From: Ramlibacter sp. WS9
GTDB lineage: Bacteria; Pseudomonadota; Gammaproteobacteria; Burkholderiales; Burkholderiaceae_C
Assembly: GCF_003797765.1 (NCBI RefSeq)
Contig: NZ_RKMB01000005.1
Span: 62,001-126,000 of the forward strand
DNA length: 64,000 nt
Reading direction: 5' to 3'
The first letter of the stretch is position 1. Each line of letters starts with the position of its first letter. Positions 14,346 to 22,861 of the stretch are shown here, piece by piece. Both the position numbers and the translations under genes were made by a program. The notes below the pieces were generated by a model that ran no database searches, was not told the origin of the DNA, and saw only the letters and a list, made by a program, of their open reading frames with translations.

Positions 14346-14495
14346 GGTGCCCGTGAATTTGGTACGCCAGGGCGGCTTCCCCTATGGCCGGCGTCGCGAA
14401 AATACATCATTCCACGGCTTGAAACGCCTAGAATGGGCAGCAAGTACGCACGGTGGCCCCCGAGCCGCCGGCCCAACTCTTTCCGGAGACGCAGT

Positions 14496-16412
14496 TTGAA
14501 CAATCAGTGGTTTTCCAAAATTGCCGTGTGGCTTGTCATAGCCCTCGTGCTGTTTACCGTTTTCAAGCAGTTCGACACGCGCGGCGCAGCCGGGGCCAGT
14601 GTGATGGGCTATTCCGACTTCCTCGAAGAAGTGCGCGGCAAGCGCATCAAGAACGCCATCATTCAGGAAGGCCAGGCCGGCAGCACCGAGATCGTCGCCA
14701 TCACCACCGACGAGCGAAAGGTCCGCACCACGGCCACCTACCTCGACAAGGGCCTGATCGGCGACCTGATCAACAACAACGTCAAGTTTGATGTCAAGCC
14801 GCGTGAAGAGGGCTCGCTTCTGATGACGCTGCTGGTCAGCTGGGGCCCGATGCTTCTGCTGATCGGGGTATGGATCTACTTCATGCGCCAGATGCAGGGC
14901 GGCGGAAAAGGCGGGGCGTTCAGCTTCGGCAAGAGCAAGGCCCGCATGCTCGACGAGAACAACAACCAGGTGACGTTTGCCGACGTGGCCGGGTGTGACG
15001 AAGCGAAAGAGGAAGTGAAGGAAGTCGTGGACTTCCTGAAAGACCCCCAGAAATTCCAGAAACTCGGCGGGCGCATCCCTCGCGGCCTGCTGCTGGTCGG
15101 CCCTCCGGGCACCGGCAAAACCTTGCTGGCCAAGGGCATCGCCGGCGAGGCCAAGGTTCCGTTTTTCAGCATTTCCGGTTCCGACTTCGTCGAAATGTTC
15201 GTCGGCGTGGGCGCGGCCCGCGTGCGCGACATGTTCGAGAACGCCAAGAAGAACGCGCCGTGCATCATCTTCATCGATGAAATCGATGCCGTCGGCCGCC
15301 AGCGTGGTGCCGGCCTGGGCGGCGGCAACGACGAACGCGAGCAGACACTGAACCAGATGCTCGTCGAGATGGATGGCTTCGAAACCAACCTGGGCGTGAT
15401 CGTGGTCGCGGCCACCAACCGCCCGGATATTTTGGACGCAGCTTTGCTGCGGCCTGGACGCTTCGACCGCCAGGTCTACGTGCAGCTGCCGGACATCCGC
15501 GGCCGCGAGCAGATCCTGAACGTCCACATGCGCAAGATTCCGATCGGCCAGGACGTCGCCCCCAGCATCATCGCCCGCGGCACGCCCGGCATGTCCGGCG
15601 CCGACCTGGCCAACCTCTGCAACGAAGCAGCCCTGATGGCCGCCCGCCGCAACGCGCGCGTGGTCGAGATGCAGGACTTCGAGAAGGCCAAGGACAAGAT
15701 CTTCATGGGCCCCGAGCGCAAGAGCATGGTCATGCCCGAGGAAGAGCGCCGCAACACGGCCTACCACGAGTCCGGCCACGCGCTCATCGGCAAGCTGCTG
15801 CCCAAGTGCGACCCGGTGCACAAGGTCACCATCATCCCGCGCGGCCGCGCGCTGGGTGTGACGATGAGCCTGCCCGCGCAAGACCGCTACAGCTACGACA
15901 GCGAATACATGCTTAACCAGATCGCCATGCTGTTCGGCGGGCGGATCGCGGAAGAAGTGTTCATGAAGCAGATGACCACTGGCGCTTCCAACGACTTCGA
16001 GCGCGCCACCCACCTGGCCCGCGACATGGTGATGCGCTACGGCATGAGCGACGCGTTGGGCCCGATGGTCTACGCGGAGAACGAAGGCGAAGTGTTCCTG
16101 GGCCGTTCGGTGACCAAGACCACCAACATCAGCGAATCGACCATGCAGAAGGTCGACGGCGAAGTGCGCCGCATCATTGACCAGCAATACGCCCTTGCGC
16201 GCAAGCTGATCGAGGACAACCAGGACAAGATGCACGCCATGGCCAAGGCTCTGCTGGAATGGGAAACCATCGACGCCGAGCAGCTGGACGACATCATGGC
16301 CGGCAAGGATCCACGTCCGCCCAAGGACTGGACGCCGCGCACGCCTCCGTCCGGCAGCGGTGGCTCCGGCGGTTCGCCCGTGGCCGCGGATCCGGCGCCC
16401 ACGGCAGCTTGA
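14496..16412 (+). CDS. ftsH: ATP-dependent zinc metalloprotease FtsH
   Basis: Membrane AAA+ protease that degrades LpxC, sigma-32, SecY and misassembled membrane proteins. The start is taken as TTG at 14496 ([20 protein letters not shown]) because CGGAGAC (14484-14490) lies 5 bases upstream; an in-frame ATG at 14433 would add 21 unconserved residues. The 638 residues have two N-terminal membrane segments around a periplasmic domain, Walker A GPPGTGKT, Walker [10 protein letters not shown], the SRH region [17 protein letters not shown], and the zinc site HESGH. A Gly/Ser/Pro-rich tail ends the protein. Confidence 0.96.
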   Translation: MNNQWFSKIAVWLVIALVLFTVFKQFDTRGAAGASVMGYSDFLEEVRGKRIKNAIIQEGQAGSTEIVAITTDERKVRTTATYLDKGLIGDLINNNVKFDVKPREEGSLLMTLLVSWGPMLLLIGVWIYFMRQMQGGGKGGAFSFGKSKARMLDENNNQVTFADVAGCDEAKEEVKEVVDFLKDPQKFQKLGGRIPRGLLLVGPPGTGKTLLAKGIAGEAKVPFFSISGSDFVEMFVGVGAARVRDMFENAKKNAPCIIFIDEIDAVGRQRGAGLGGGNDEREQTLNQMLVEMDGFETNLGVIVVAATNRPDILDAALLRPGRFDRQVYVQLPDIRGREQILNVHMRKIPIGQDVAPSIIARGTPGMSGADLANLCNEAALMAARRNARVVEMQDFEKAKDKIFMGPERKSMVMPEEERRNTAYHESGHALIGKLLPKCDPVHKVTIIPRGRALGVTMSLPAQDRYSYDSEYMLNQIAMLFGGRIAEEVFMKQMTTGASNDFERATHLARDMVMRYGMSDALGPMVYAENEGEVFLGRSVTKTTNISESTMQKVDGEVRRIIDQQYALARKLIEDNQDKMHAMAKALLEWETIDAEQLDDIMAGKDPRPPKDWTPRTPPSGSGGSGGSPVAADPAPTAA

Positions 16413-16434
16413 GGCGCCGCGCGAATGAGTAAAC

Positions 16435-16456
16435 AAAGGGGCCTCGCGGCCCTTTT
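16435..16456 (+). terminator. Rho-independent terminator after ftsH
   Basis: A 9 bp stem (5' arm 16435-16443, 3' arm 16448-16456, one G-U pair) with loop TCGC ends in CCCTTTTGT, 22 bases after the ftsH stop. A tandem 12-mer GTACTTCTGATC x2 follows directly at 16457-16480. Confidence 0.75.
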
Positions 16457-16496
16457 GTACTTCTGATCGTACTTCTGATCGGTAAGAATCCCGCTC

Positions 16497-17354
16497 ATGC
16501 ATTGGCAAACATCGCGCTACCAGATCGACCTGTCCCGCCCCAAGGTGATGGGCATCGTCAACGTCACACCGGATTCCTTTTCCGACGGGGGGCGCTACGC
16601 CAGTACCGGCGCCGCTGTGCAGCACTGCGAGAAGCTCGTGGTCGACGGCGCCCACATTCTCGACATCGGCGGTGAGTCGAGCCGCCCCGGCACACCGCCG
16701 GTTCCGCTCGAGGAAGAACTGGCGCGCGTGCTTCCCGTGCTGCGCGAAGTGGTGGCGCTGGGCATCCCCATTTCCGTGGACACCTACAAGCCCGAGGTGA
16801 TGCGAGAGGTGCTCGACCTGGGCGCAGACATCATCAACGACATCTGGGCGCTGCGGCAGCCGGGCGCGCGGGACGCGATCAGCGCGCACCCCGCGTGCGG
16901 CGTGTGCCTCATGCACATGCATGGCGAGCCCCAGACCATGCAGCGCTCGCCCATGGAAGGCGATGCGGTGCCTCAGGTGCGTGCGTTTCTCGAAGAGGCG
17001 ACTCGGACGCTGCGCGAAGGCGGTGTCGACGCGGCGCGGATCGCTTGGGACCCGGGCATTGGCTTCGGTAAGACCGTGGAGCAGAATTTCGCGTTGCTGG
17101 CCCGCCAGCAGGAACTGGTTGCGAGTGGCTATCCGCTGGTGGCCGGGTGGTCGCGCAAGTCTTCCCTGGGCAACGTCACCGGCTTGCCGGTGAACGAGCG
17201 GTTGGCCCCCAGCCTGGCCGCGGCGCTCCTCGCCGTGGAGCGTGGGGCGCAAGTCGTGCGCGTGCACGACGTCAAGGAAACGATTGCCGCACTCAAGGTC
17301 CACAGTGCGATGATCGCCACCGATCCTGACAACCACAGAAATTCCTCCTCATGA
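16497..17354 (+). CDS. folP: Dihydropteroate synthase
   Basis: Condenses 6-hydroxymethyl-dihydropterin pyrophosphate with p-aminobenzoate to dihydropteroate in folate synthesis; the sulfonamide target. The 285-residue TIM barrel shows [15 protein letters not shown] at the N-terminus, [11 protein letters not shown], the conserved Asp-Asn region [26 protein letters not shown], and GWSRKSSLG. The stop overlaps the glmM ATG, the usual folP-glmM pair after ftsH. Confidence 0.96.
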   Translation: MHWQTSRYQIDLSRPKVMGIVNVTPDSFSDGGRYASTGAAVQHCEKLVVDGAHILDIGGESSRPGTPPVPLEEELARVLPVLREVVALGIPISVDTYKPEVMREVLDLGADIINDIWALRQPGARDAISAHPACGVCLMHMHGEPQTMQRSPMEGDAVPQVRAFLEEATRTLREGGVDAARIAWDPGIGFGKTVEQNFALLARQQELVASGYPLVAGWSRKSSLGNVTGLPVNERLAPSLAAALLAVERGAQVVRVHDVKETIAALKVHSAMIATDPDNHRNSSS

Positions 17355-18685
17355 GCAGAACCTATTTCGGCACCGACGGCATACGCGGGACCGTGGGCCA
17401 GCCGCCCATCACCCCCGACTTCGTGCTGCGGCTCGCGCATGCCGTGGGCCGCGTTTTGAAGCGGACGCAGCAGCGCCCCACGGTGCTGATCGGCAAGGAC
17501 ACGCGCATTTCCGGCTACATGCTCGAAAGCGCGCTGGAATCCGGCTTCAATTCGGCGGGCGTGGACGTGGTGCTGCTCGGCCCGTTGCCGACGCCCGGCG
17601 TCGCCTACCTGACCCGTGCCCAGCGCGCGAGCCTGGGCGTGGTCATCAGCGCCAGCCACAACGCCTTCCCCGACAACGGCATCAAATTCTTCAGCGCGCA
17701 GGGTACGAAGCTGCCCGACGAATGGGAGCTCGCCGTCGAAGCAGCGCTCGAAGAGCCACCGGTGTGGGCGGACTCGGCGACCCTGGGCAAGGCGCGGCGC
17801 CTGGACGACGCCGCCGGGCGCTACATCGAGTTCTGTAAGAGCACGTTCGCCAATGACCTGACCCTGCGCGGCATGACGATCGTGGTCGACGCGGCCCACG
17901 GGGCGGCGTATCACATCGCGCCCAAGGTTTTCCACGAATTGGGCGCGGAGGTGGTGTGCATCGGCTGCTCGCCTGATGGGCTGAACATCAACGACCATGT
18001 CGGCGCGACCCATCCCGACGCGCTGGTCGAAGCCGTGAAGGCCCATCGCGCTCATCTGGGCATCGCGCTGGACGGGGACGCGGACCGGCTGCAGCTGGTG
18101 GACGGCGACGGTCGTTTGTACAACGGCGACGAACTGCTCTACCTGATGGCCGCCGACCGGCTGGGCCGCGGCGAGAAGCTGCCCGGCGTCGTGGGCACGC
18201 TCATGACGAATATGGCGGTCGAGCTGGCCCTCAAAGCGCGCGGCGTCGAGGTGGTGCGCGCCAAGGTCGGCGACCGCTACGTGCTGGAAGAACTGGGCAA
18301 GCGCGGCTGGCTGCTGGGCGGCGAAGGCTCGGGGCACCTGCTGGCCCTGGACAAGCACACCACCGGCGACGGCCTCATCAGCGCGCTGCAGGTGCTCACG
18401 GCCAGCGTTCGTGGGGGCCGCAGCGTGGCGCAGCTTCTGGAAGGGGTGACGCTTTTTCCGCAAACGCTGATCAATGTGCGCCTGCAGCCCGGGCAAGACT
18501 GGACGAAGAGCGAAGCACTTGCCGCCGAAACCCGGCGCGCCGAGGCGGAACTGGCCGGCGTCGGCCGGGTGTTGATCCGCGCGAGCGGCACCGAGCCGTT
18601 GTTGCGCGTGATGGTCGAGGCACGTGACGCCGGGCAAGCGCGGGCCATTGCCGAGCGGCTGGCTGAATCCGTCAAGGCGGCCTGA
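17351..18685 (+). CDS. glmM: Phosphoglucosamine mutase
   Basis: Interconverts glucosamine-6-phosphate and glucosamine-1-phosphate for UDP-GlcNAc, peptidoglycan and lipopolysaccharide synthesis. The 444 residues carry the N-terminal [12 protein letters not shown], the phosphoserine loop [19 protein letters not shown], the metal loop ALDGDADR, the sugar-specificity loop GGEGSGHLL, and the phosphate loop [15 protein letters not shown]. Length is normal and it overlaps folP by 4 bases. Confidence 0.97.
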   Translation: MSRTYFGTDGIRGTVGQPPITPDFVLRLAHAVGRVLKRTQQRPTVLIGKDTRISGYMLESALESGFNSAGVDVVLLGPLPTPGVAYLTRAQRASLGVVISASHNAFPDNGIKFFSAQGTKLPDEWELAVEAALEEPPVWADSATLGKARRLDDAAGRYIEFCKSTFANDLTLRGMTIVVDAAHGAAYHIAPKVFHELGAEVVCIGCSPDGLNINDHVGATHPDALVEAVKAHRAHLGIALDGDADRLQLVDGDGRLYNGDELLYLMAADRLGRGEKLPGVVGTLMTNMAVELALKARGVEVVRAKVGDRYVLEELGKRGWLLGGEGSGHLLALDKHTTGDGLISALQVLTASVRGGRSVAQLLEGVTLFPQTLINVRLQPGQDWTKSEALAAETRRAEAELAGVGRVLIRASGTEPLLRVMVEARDAGQARAIAERLAESVKAA

Positions 18686-18688
18686 CCG

Positions 18689-19228
18689 GTGGATCCGGTC
18701 GTCGCCGCTGTGCACCGCGGCTCGAGCCACAGCTTCAGCAAGTTCACCGAAGAATCGATCATGCTGGTCCAGGGCCTGGGCGTGCAGGGGGATGCGCACC
18801 TGGGCGAAACCGTGAAGCACCGATCCCGCGTGGCACGCGATTCCACGCAGCCGAACCTCCGCCAAGTGCACCTGCTGCACGCCGAATTGTTCGACGAACT
18901 GATGGCAGCGGGTTTCGCCGTTTGGCCAGGCGATCTGGGCGAGAACATCACGACACGCGGCCTTGATCTGCTCGGCCTTTCCGCCGGGACTTGCCTGCAC
19001 ATCGGCAAAGCGGTGATCGAGGTGACGGGCCTGCGCAACCCGTGCTCGCAGATCGACCGCTTCCAGAAGGGCCTGATGGCGGCGGTGCTCGACCGCGACG
19101 CGCAGGGCCAGCTGGTGCGCAAGGCGGGCGTGATGGGGGTGGTGCTGGCAGGCGGTGAAGTGCGCGCCGGGGACCCGATTCGTGCGGAACGCCTAGGACT
19201 TTTACATACGCCGCTTGCGCCTGTGTGA
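18689..19228 (+). CDS. MOSC domain-containing protein
   Basis: Stand-alone MOSC domain, related to the C-terminal domain of molybdenum-cofactor sulfurases and to YiiM-like proteins, thought to bind and carry sulfur or molybdenum cofactor. The 179 residues start at GTG 18689, three bases after glmM. The conserved Cys lies in LRNPCSQIDRFQKGLM, and a conserved acidic region WPGDLGENITT is present. The specific substrate is unknown. Linkage to glmM may only be positional. Confidence 0.8.
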   Translation: MDPVVAAVHRGSSHSFSKFTEESIMLVQGLGVQGDAHLGETVKHRSRVARDSTQPNLRQVHLLHAELFDELMAAGFAVWPGDLGENITTRGLDLLGLSAGTCLHIGKAVIEVTGLRNPCSQIDRFQKGLMAAVLDRDAQGQLVRKAGVMGVVLAGGEVRAGDPIRAERLGLLHTPLAPV

Positions 19229-19306
19229 TGACCTCCCGTCGCGCTGAAGCGACATCTCGTCGACATGAAGCTGTGCGGAATCGCCCGCAAGGTCTACATT
19301 GGACTC

Positions 19307-19831
19307 ATGCGTTCACGTTGTCCGCCCACCTTGTTGCTGCAACTGCTGGCGGCCTCGGCTTTGTTGGGCCCGGCGGTTGCGTCAGCCCAGGGTTTCGCTG
19401 CCGACTACGGCCTGGTACGGGCGGGCGTCTCGGAAGTGGCACCGTCCGCAGGTTACCGCGGCGGAGCGCTCAATCTCGGCGGGATGCGCATAGCGCCGGT
19501 GGTGCAAGCCGATGCGCAGTTTTCGGGGGCGGGGCTGTCGCTGGCCGCAGGCGCCAACTGGTTCGCCCAGGTGTCGGTGGGCCGCAGCGTGCAGTACGAC
19601 AGTGGGCTGGTCGAAGCGATGCCTGCGGAAGCGCTGCGCATCGCAGGTGGTTACCGCTGGGCCAATGGGCAGGCGCTGTCCTTGCAGGTCACGGGTGGCC
19701 GGGGCCCTGAGCGTCTGGGCCTGTCAGTGAGCTACGACTGGCCGCGCTACTTCGTGCGGCTGTCTTACGACACCGGCTTGAACCCGCTGCCGCAGGACAA
19801 GGTGCGTTTCTCCGCCGGCATGCGGTTCTAG
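19307..19831 (+). CDS. Small predicted outer-membrane beta-barrel protein
   Basis: I do not recognise a named family. From the ATG at 19307 it has 174 residues. A signal peptide (LLLQLLAASALLGPAVASAQG) is followed by short alternating hydrophobic strands with Gly and aromatic residues, and it ends in VRFSAGMRF, a typical outer-membrane C-terminal Phe. An 8-strand barrel is plausible. An earlier in-frame ATG at 19265 would push the signal peptide inward. Its TAG shares the palindrome CTAG with the opposing aquaporin stop. Confidence 0.6.
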   Translation: MRSRCPPTLLLQLLAASALLGPAVASAQGFAADYGLVRAGVSEVAPSAGYRGGALNLGGMRIAPVVQADAQFSGAGLSLAAGANWFAQVSVGRSVQYDSGLVEAMPAEALRIAGGYRWANGQALSLQVTGGRGPERLGLSVSYDWPRYFVRLSYDTGLNPLPQDKVRFSAGMRF

Positions 19832-20529
19832 GGCCTGTTAACGCTATTTCCAGGGGCGCACAAAGGTTCGGGAGGCGTTTCGCGCAGCAGGCGCGCCAAC
19901 CCGACACCCGCCGCTGCACCCGCGCATTGCGCGAGGACGAAAGCCGGCGCGCTGGCCGGCGCGACTCCCGCAAAACTGTCGCTCAACATTCGGCCCAGCA
20001 CCGCCGCGGGATTGGCAAATGAAGTGCTGGCCGTGAACCAGTACGCCGCACCGATGTAGCAGGCTACGAGTCCGGCGGCTTTGCCGGCTGGTGCGCGCAG
20101 GATCACCAGGATGAGGCCCGCCGTGGCCACGGCCTCCGCAAGCCATTGGCCGGCGCCGTCACGCGGTTTGGTACTGACCTGCAGCAGGCTCATGTCGAAC
20201 ATGGCATGGGCCAACCAGGCGCCCGCTACCGCGCCCAGCAATTGGCACGCGATGAAGGCCATGGCGAGGCGCACCCACGGCTCGTCCGCCGCCGCCGAGC
20301 GCGATGCCATCACCAGTGTGACCACCGGGTTGAAATGCGCGCCGCTGACCGGGCCCAGCGTTTCGATCAGCACGAACAGCGCGAACACCGTGGCGAGCGT
20401 GTTCGCCAGCAAGGCGACGCCCGTGTTGCCGCCGGAGAGGCGCTCGGCCATGATGCCCGAGCCGATCACGGCGCAGAGCAGGCCCGCGGTGCCGATGAAT
20501 TCGGCAAATGCCTTGCGCGCCAGCGTCAT
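19828..20529 (-). CDS. MIP/aquaporin family channel of the ars operon (AqpS-like)
   Basis: Six-helix major intrinsic protein, 233 residues from the ATG at 20529, which overlaps the arsC stop (ATGA). The two half-helix motifs are HFNPVVTL, where the first NPA is changed to NPV, and SFANPAAVLGRMLSD, a normal NPA. Aquaglyceroporins in ars operons (AqpS in Sinorhizobium) let arsenite leave the cell after ArsC reduces arsenate. No ArsB or Acr3 pump is seen here, so this channel is the likely exit route, by inference from context. Confidence 0.85.
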   Translation of the reverse strand: MTLARKAFAEFIGTAGLLCAVIGSGIMAERLSGGNTGVALLANTLATVFALFVLIETLGPVSGAHFNPVVTLVMASRSAAADEPWVRLAMAFIACQLLGAVAGAWLAHAMFDMSLLQVSTKPRDGAGQWLAEAVATAGLILVILRAPAGKAAGLVACYIGAAYWFTASTSFANPAAVLGRMLSDSFAGVAPASAPAFVLAQCAGAAAGVGLARLLRETPPEPLCAPGNSVNRP

Positions 20530-21026
20530 GACGCCGCCAGTTCGCGCGCCTTTTGCTGGAGCACGAGCCTGTCGATCTGGCCTGCCGGCAAGGCCACCAG
20601 CAGGTCGAGGCGGTAGCGGATGGCGATCAGGGTGCGGCGGAATGCATCGAGCCTTTGCGCATCGGAGCCTTCCACGGCAGAAGGGTCCGCATAGCCCCAG
20701 TGCGCCGTCGCCGGATGGCCCGGCCAGAAGGGGCACTGCTCGCCGGCCGCGCTGTCGCACACGGTAATCACGAGGTCCATGTGCGGAGCTTCCGGCAGGG
20801 CGAACTCGTCCCAGGCCTTGCTACGCAGGCCTTCGGTGGCAATGCCCGCCTCGCGCAGCGCCTGCAGGCCGAGCGGATGGGGCTGCTGGTTTTCGCGCGG
20901 GCTGCTGCCCGCCGAAAACCCCTTGAAGCGTCCTTGGCCGACGTGACTGAGGGTCGCTTCGGCCAGGATGCTGCGGGCGGAGTTGTGCGTGCACAGAAAG
21001 AGGACGTTGATCGGCGGTGTAGTCAT
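20526..21026 (-). CDS. arsC: Arsenate reductase ArsC, low-molecular-weight phosphatase type
   Basis: Reduces arsenate to arsenite in the cytosol. The 166 residues carry the phosphatase loop LFLCTHNSARSILAEA (CX5R with the nucleophilic Cys), and two more Cys in VITVCDSAAGEQCPFWPG that fit a thioredoxin-coupled disulfide relay. The C-terminal tail is longer than in the Bacillus enzyme. It lies 3 bases after the ATP-grasp-like gene and overlaps the aquaporin gene, so the three are clearly one transcript. Confidence 0.9.
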   Translation of the reverse strand: MTTPPINVLFLCTHNSARSILAEATLSHVGQGRFKGFSAGSSPRENQQPHPLGLQALREAGIATEGLRSKAWDEFALPEAPHMDLVITVCDSAAGEQCPFWPGHPATAHWGYADPSAVEGSDAQRLDAFRRTLIAIRYRLDLLVALPAGQIDRLVLQQKARELAAS

Positions 21027-21029
21027 GGA

Positions 21030-22328
21030 TCAGCAGCAGGCCTGCGGGGTGGAGTTGGAGGGCAACACGACGACCGGCGAAAAGCCGCCGCCCGGCGTGC
21101 GGAAGTTGGTGGTCTGGCCCGAGTACGTGCGGGCGGCGAGCAGCTGGATGCGGCCCGCGTACGCGTAGGCGCGGACGTCGAGCTTCAAGCGCGTTGCTTC
21201 GCCGCCGACGTCGACCATTCGCTCGCTCGGCGCCACCAACGCCTGGGCGATGTACCCGCCCGCGACGATCTCGCTCCACACGCGGCGCGTCAGCTTGTCG
21301 CCGCGGTAGGCGCCTTTGGAGCCGTACCCGCCGGCGGGCTTGAAGAACAGCTGTCGCCGCCGCGCCCAGAGCATGTCTGCGTTTTCAGCCGTTACCAAGC
21401 TGGCCGCGGGAACGGTTGCGGCGAGGAGTTCGCGGTCTTCGCAAGACACTCCCCATGAAGCGAGCAGCTCGCCGTTGCCCAGCTCGACCAGGTTGCGTTT
21501 GTCGGCGTGCAAGGCGTGGGCGCGAGGGTGCGGCGTGACGACAGCGGCGCCAGACGTGTATGCGTCGCGCAGGCCGGCGTGGCTGGATGCCGAGAAGTCG
21601 AAATCGGTCAGGCGGTTGTAGACCATGTCGACGGGCATTCCGGCAGGCAGACCGCTGTGCCACAGCCGGCCGCCGCGCCACTGCAGCTCGCCCGGGTCGG
21701 CGACGACGGCCTGGATGCCGTGGGCGAGGAACAGCTCGCGGGCCATCCGGAATTCCGGCGCCAGGTATTGCTGCGACGGCGCGTCGTCGACGATCGCGAT
21801 GGAGCGCAACGGCGTGCCGCCTCGCTGCGCGTTCCATTCGGCGTGGAACATGGCGATCCAGTTCGCGTCCAGTGTGTCCAGGTCGAACGGGAACGAGAAC
21901 ATCTCTCCCTTCGGTTCGCAGCAAGCGCGATGGGCCCGCGCCGCCGCGGCGTGCAGCAATGCCCCACCGGCGTTGGTGTTGATCTCGATGAGGCGCGGTC
22001 CGGCTTCGCTGATGTGGAAGTCGTAGCCCATGAACACCCCTTGCGGACCGAAGCCGAGCGCGGCGATGGCCGGCGCGCGCTCCATCGCGGCCGCACGGAA
22101 GCCGGGGAGGGTGCTCGCGCGGTGCAATGCCGCGACGCTGCCTTCCAGCAAGGCGTGGTCGCGCGCCGAGATGAATACCGGCGTCGCTGAAAAGAGGTTG
22201 GGGCGTCCCGACGCCACGTCGTCCGCGAGCCCGCGCAGCGCGGGGCGCGACTCGAGTTGATCGCGCAGCAGGCCAGAGTCCAGCGTGCGGCACACGCAGC
22301 CCAGGTTCAGCGCTTCAGCCATGTTCAT
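21030..22328 (-). CDS. ATP-grasp-like protein of unknown function in the ars operon
   Basis: 432 residues with features of the glutathione-synthetase-type ATP-grasp fold. LIEINTNAGGALLHAAAA (113-130) resembles the EINTNxGG motif of that group. FFKPAGGYGSKGAYRG (328-343) looks like the ATP-binding Lys and glycine-rich loop. The stretch around LKLDVRAYAYAG (381-392) up to Asn408 fits the metal-binding strand. Cysteines lie in unusual pairs: C11-C13 near the N-terminus, C136-C137, and C431-C432 as the last two residues. GGAG lies 8 bases before the ATG. Tight placement between arsR and arsC points to a role with arsenic, perhaps ligation of arsenite to a thiol or small molecule. The substrate is unknown. 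Confidence 0.65.
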   Translation of the reverse strand: MNMAEALNLGCVCRTLDSGLLRDQLESRPALRGLADDVASGRPNLFSATPVFISARDHALLEGSVAALHRASTLPGFRAAAMERAPAIAALGFGPQGVFMGYDFHISEAGPRLIEINTNAGGALLHAAAARAHRACCEPKGEMFSFPFDLDTLDANWIAMFHAEWNAQRGGTPLRSIAIVDDAPSQQYLAPEFRMARELFLAHGIQAVVADPGELQWRGGRLWHSGLPAGMPVDMVYNRLTDFDFSASSHAGLRDAYTSGAAVVTPHPRAHALHADKRNLVELGNGELLASWGVSCEDRELLAATVPAASLVTAENADMLWARRRQLFFKPAGGYGSKGAYRGDKLTRRVWSEIVAGGYIAQALVAPSERMVDVGGEATRLKLDVRAYAYAGRIQLLAARTYSGQTTNFRTPGGGFSPVVVLPSNSTPQACC

Positions 22329-22341
22329 GTGGTCAGCTCCG

Positions 22342-22689
22342 TCAGCAGGGGCTGCAGCCGGAAGGCTCGTTCAGGCCACAAGCCTGGCCCTGGCAGCAAT
22401 GCTCCGTGAGATAGGCCAACAGGCCGTTCATGCGTTCGAAGTTGGCGCGGTAGATGAGGTTGCGCCCGCGAGGCTCGCTGCTCACCAGCCCCGCATGCGC
22501 CAGTTCCTTGAGGTGGAAAGAAAGCCCGCTGCCCCCGATGCCCAACTGCTCGGAAAGGGCGCCGGGCGTCGTTCCTTCCGGCCCTGCGGCGATCAGGGCT
22601 CGAAATGCGCGCAGCCGCTGCACCTGGGCCAATGCCGCCAGGGCCCTGACGGCCTCGCTCTCGTGAACTACGTTGAGAGTCAATTCCAT
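22342..22689 (-). CDS. arsR: ArsR-family arsenic-responsive repressor
   Basis: Winged-helix metalloregulator of 115 residues expected to repress this operon until As(III) binds. The recognition helix region is LGIGGSGLSFHLKELAHAGLVSSEPRG. It lacks the ELCVCDL site of the E. coli type and instead has C-terminal cysteines at 98, 99, 104, 112 and 115 (EHCCQGQACG...CSPC), like the C-terminal three-Cys type known from Acidithiobacillus ferrooxidans. The ATG lies inside a palindrome and directly at the predicted transcript start. No ribosome site is seen upstream. Confidence 0.88.
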   Translation of the reverse strand: MELTLNVVHESEAVRALAALAQVQRLRAFRALIAAGPEGTTPGALSEQLGIGGSGLSFHLKELAHAGLVSSEPRGRNLIYRANFERMNGLLAYLTEHCCQGQACGLNEPSGCSPC

Positions 22690-22724
22690 GTTTCAATAAT
22701 AATTGAAATATGGAATTGTTGCAA
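22681..22724 (-). promoter_or_regulatory. ars operon promoter and operator palindrome
   Basis: A 38 bp near-perfect palindrome spans 22681-22718: arms CAATTCCAT / ATGGAATTG outside and TTTCAAT / ATTGAAA inside, with only two mismatched pairs. On the minus strand it contains -10 TATTAT (22696-22701), 17 bases after -35 TTGCAA (22719-22724). The predicted start of transcription falls on the A of the arsR ATG (22689), so ArsR binding would cover the promoter and the mRNA would be leaderless. Confidence 0.75.
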
Positions 22725-22861
22725 GAGCGCTGCGGATGAGCACCGGTGGGCAATTTCCTTAATTTGGCAATTGAAAGGGAATGTTAGGATGCCCATTCGT
22801 ATTAATGGCGCGATCCCGCCTGGGACAAAAAATAGCGCCGCACCCGGAGGAATTCCCAAGC

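Noticed and set aside
14415..14440. Heat-shock (sigma-32) promoter before ftsH based on CTTGAAA
   Set aside because: No CCCCAT-type -10 at the needed distance; the match is only to the -35.
16457..16480. Tandem 12-mer GTACTTCTGATC as a start of a repeat array or attachment site
   Set aside because: Only two copies and no mobile genes nearby; probably a local slippage duplication.
14382..17336. Minus-strand open frame of 984 codons across ftsH and folP
   Set aside because: Antisense to ftsH and folP, biased His/Arg/Val composition, no domains; an artefact of high GC.
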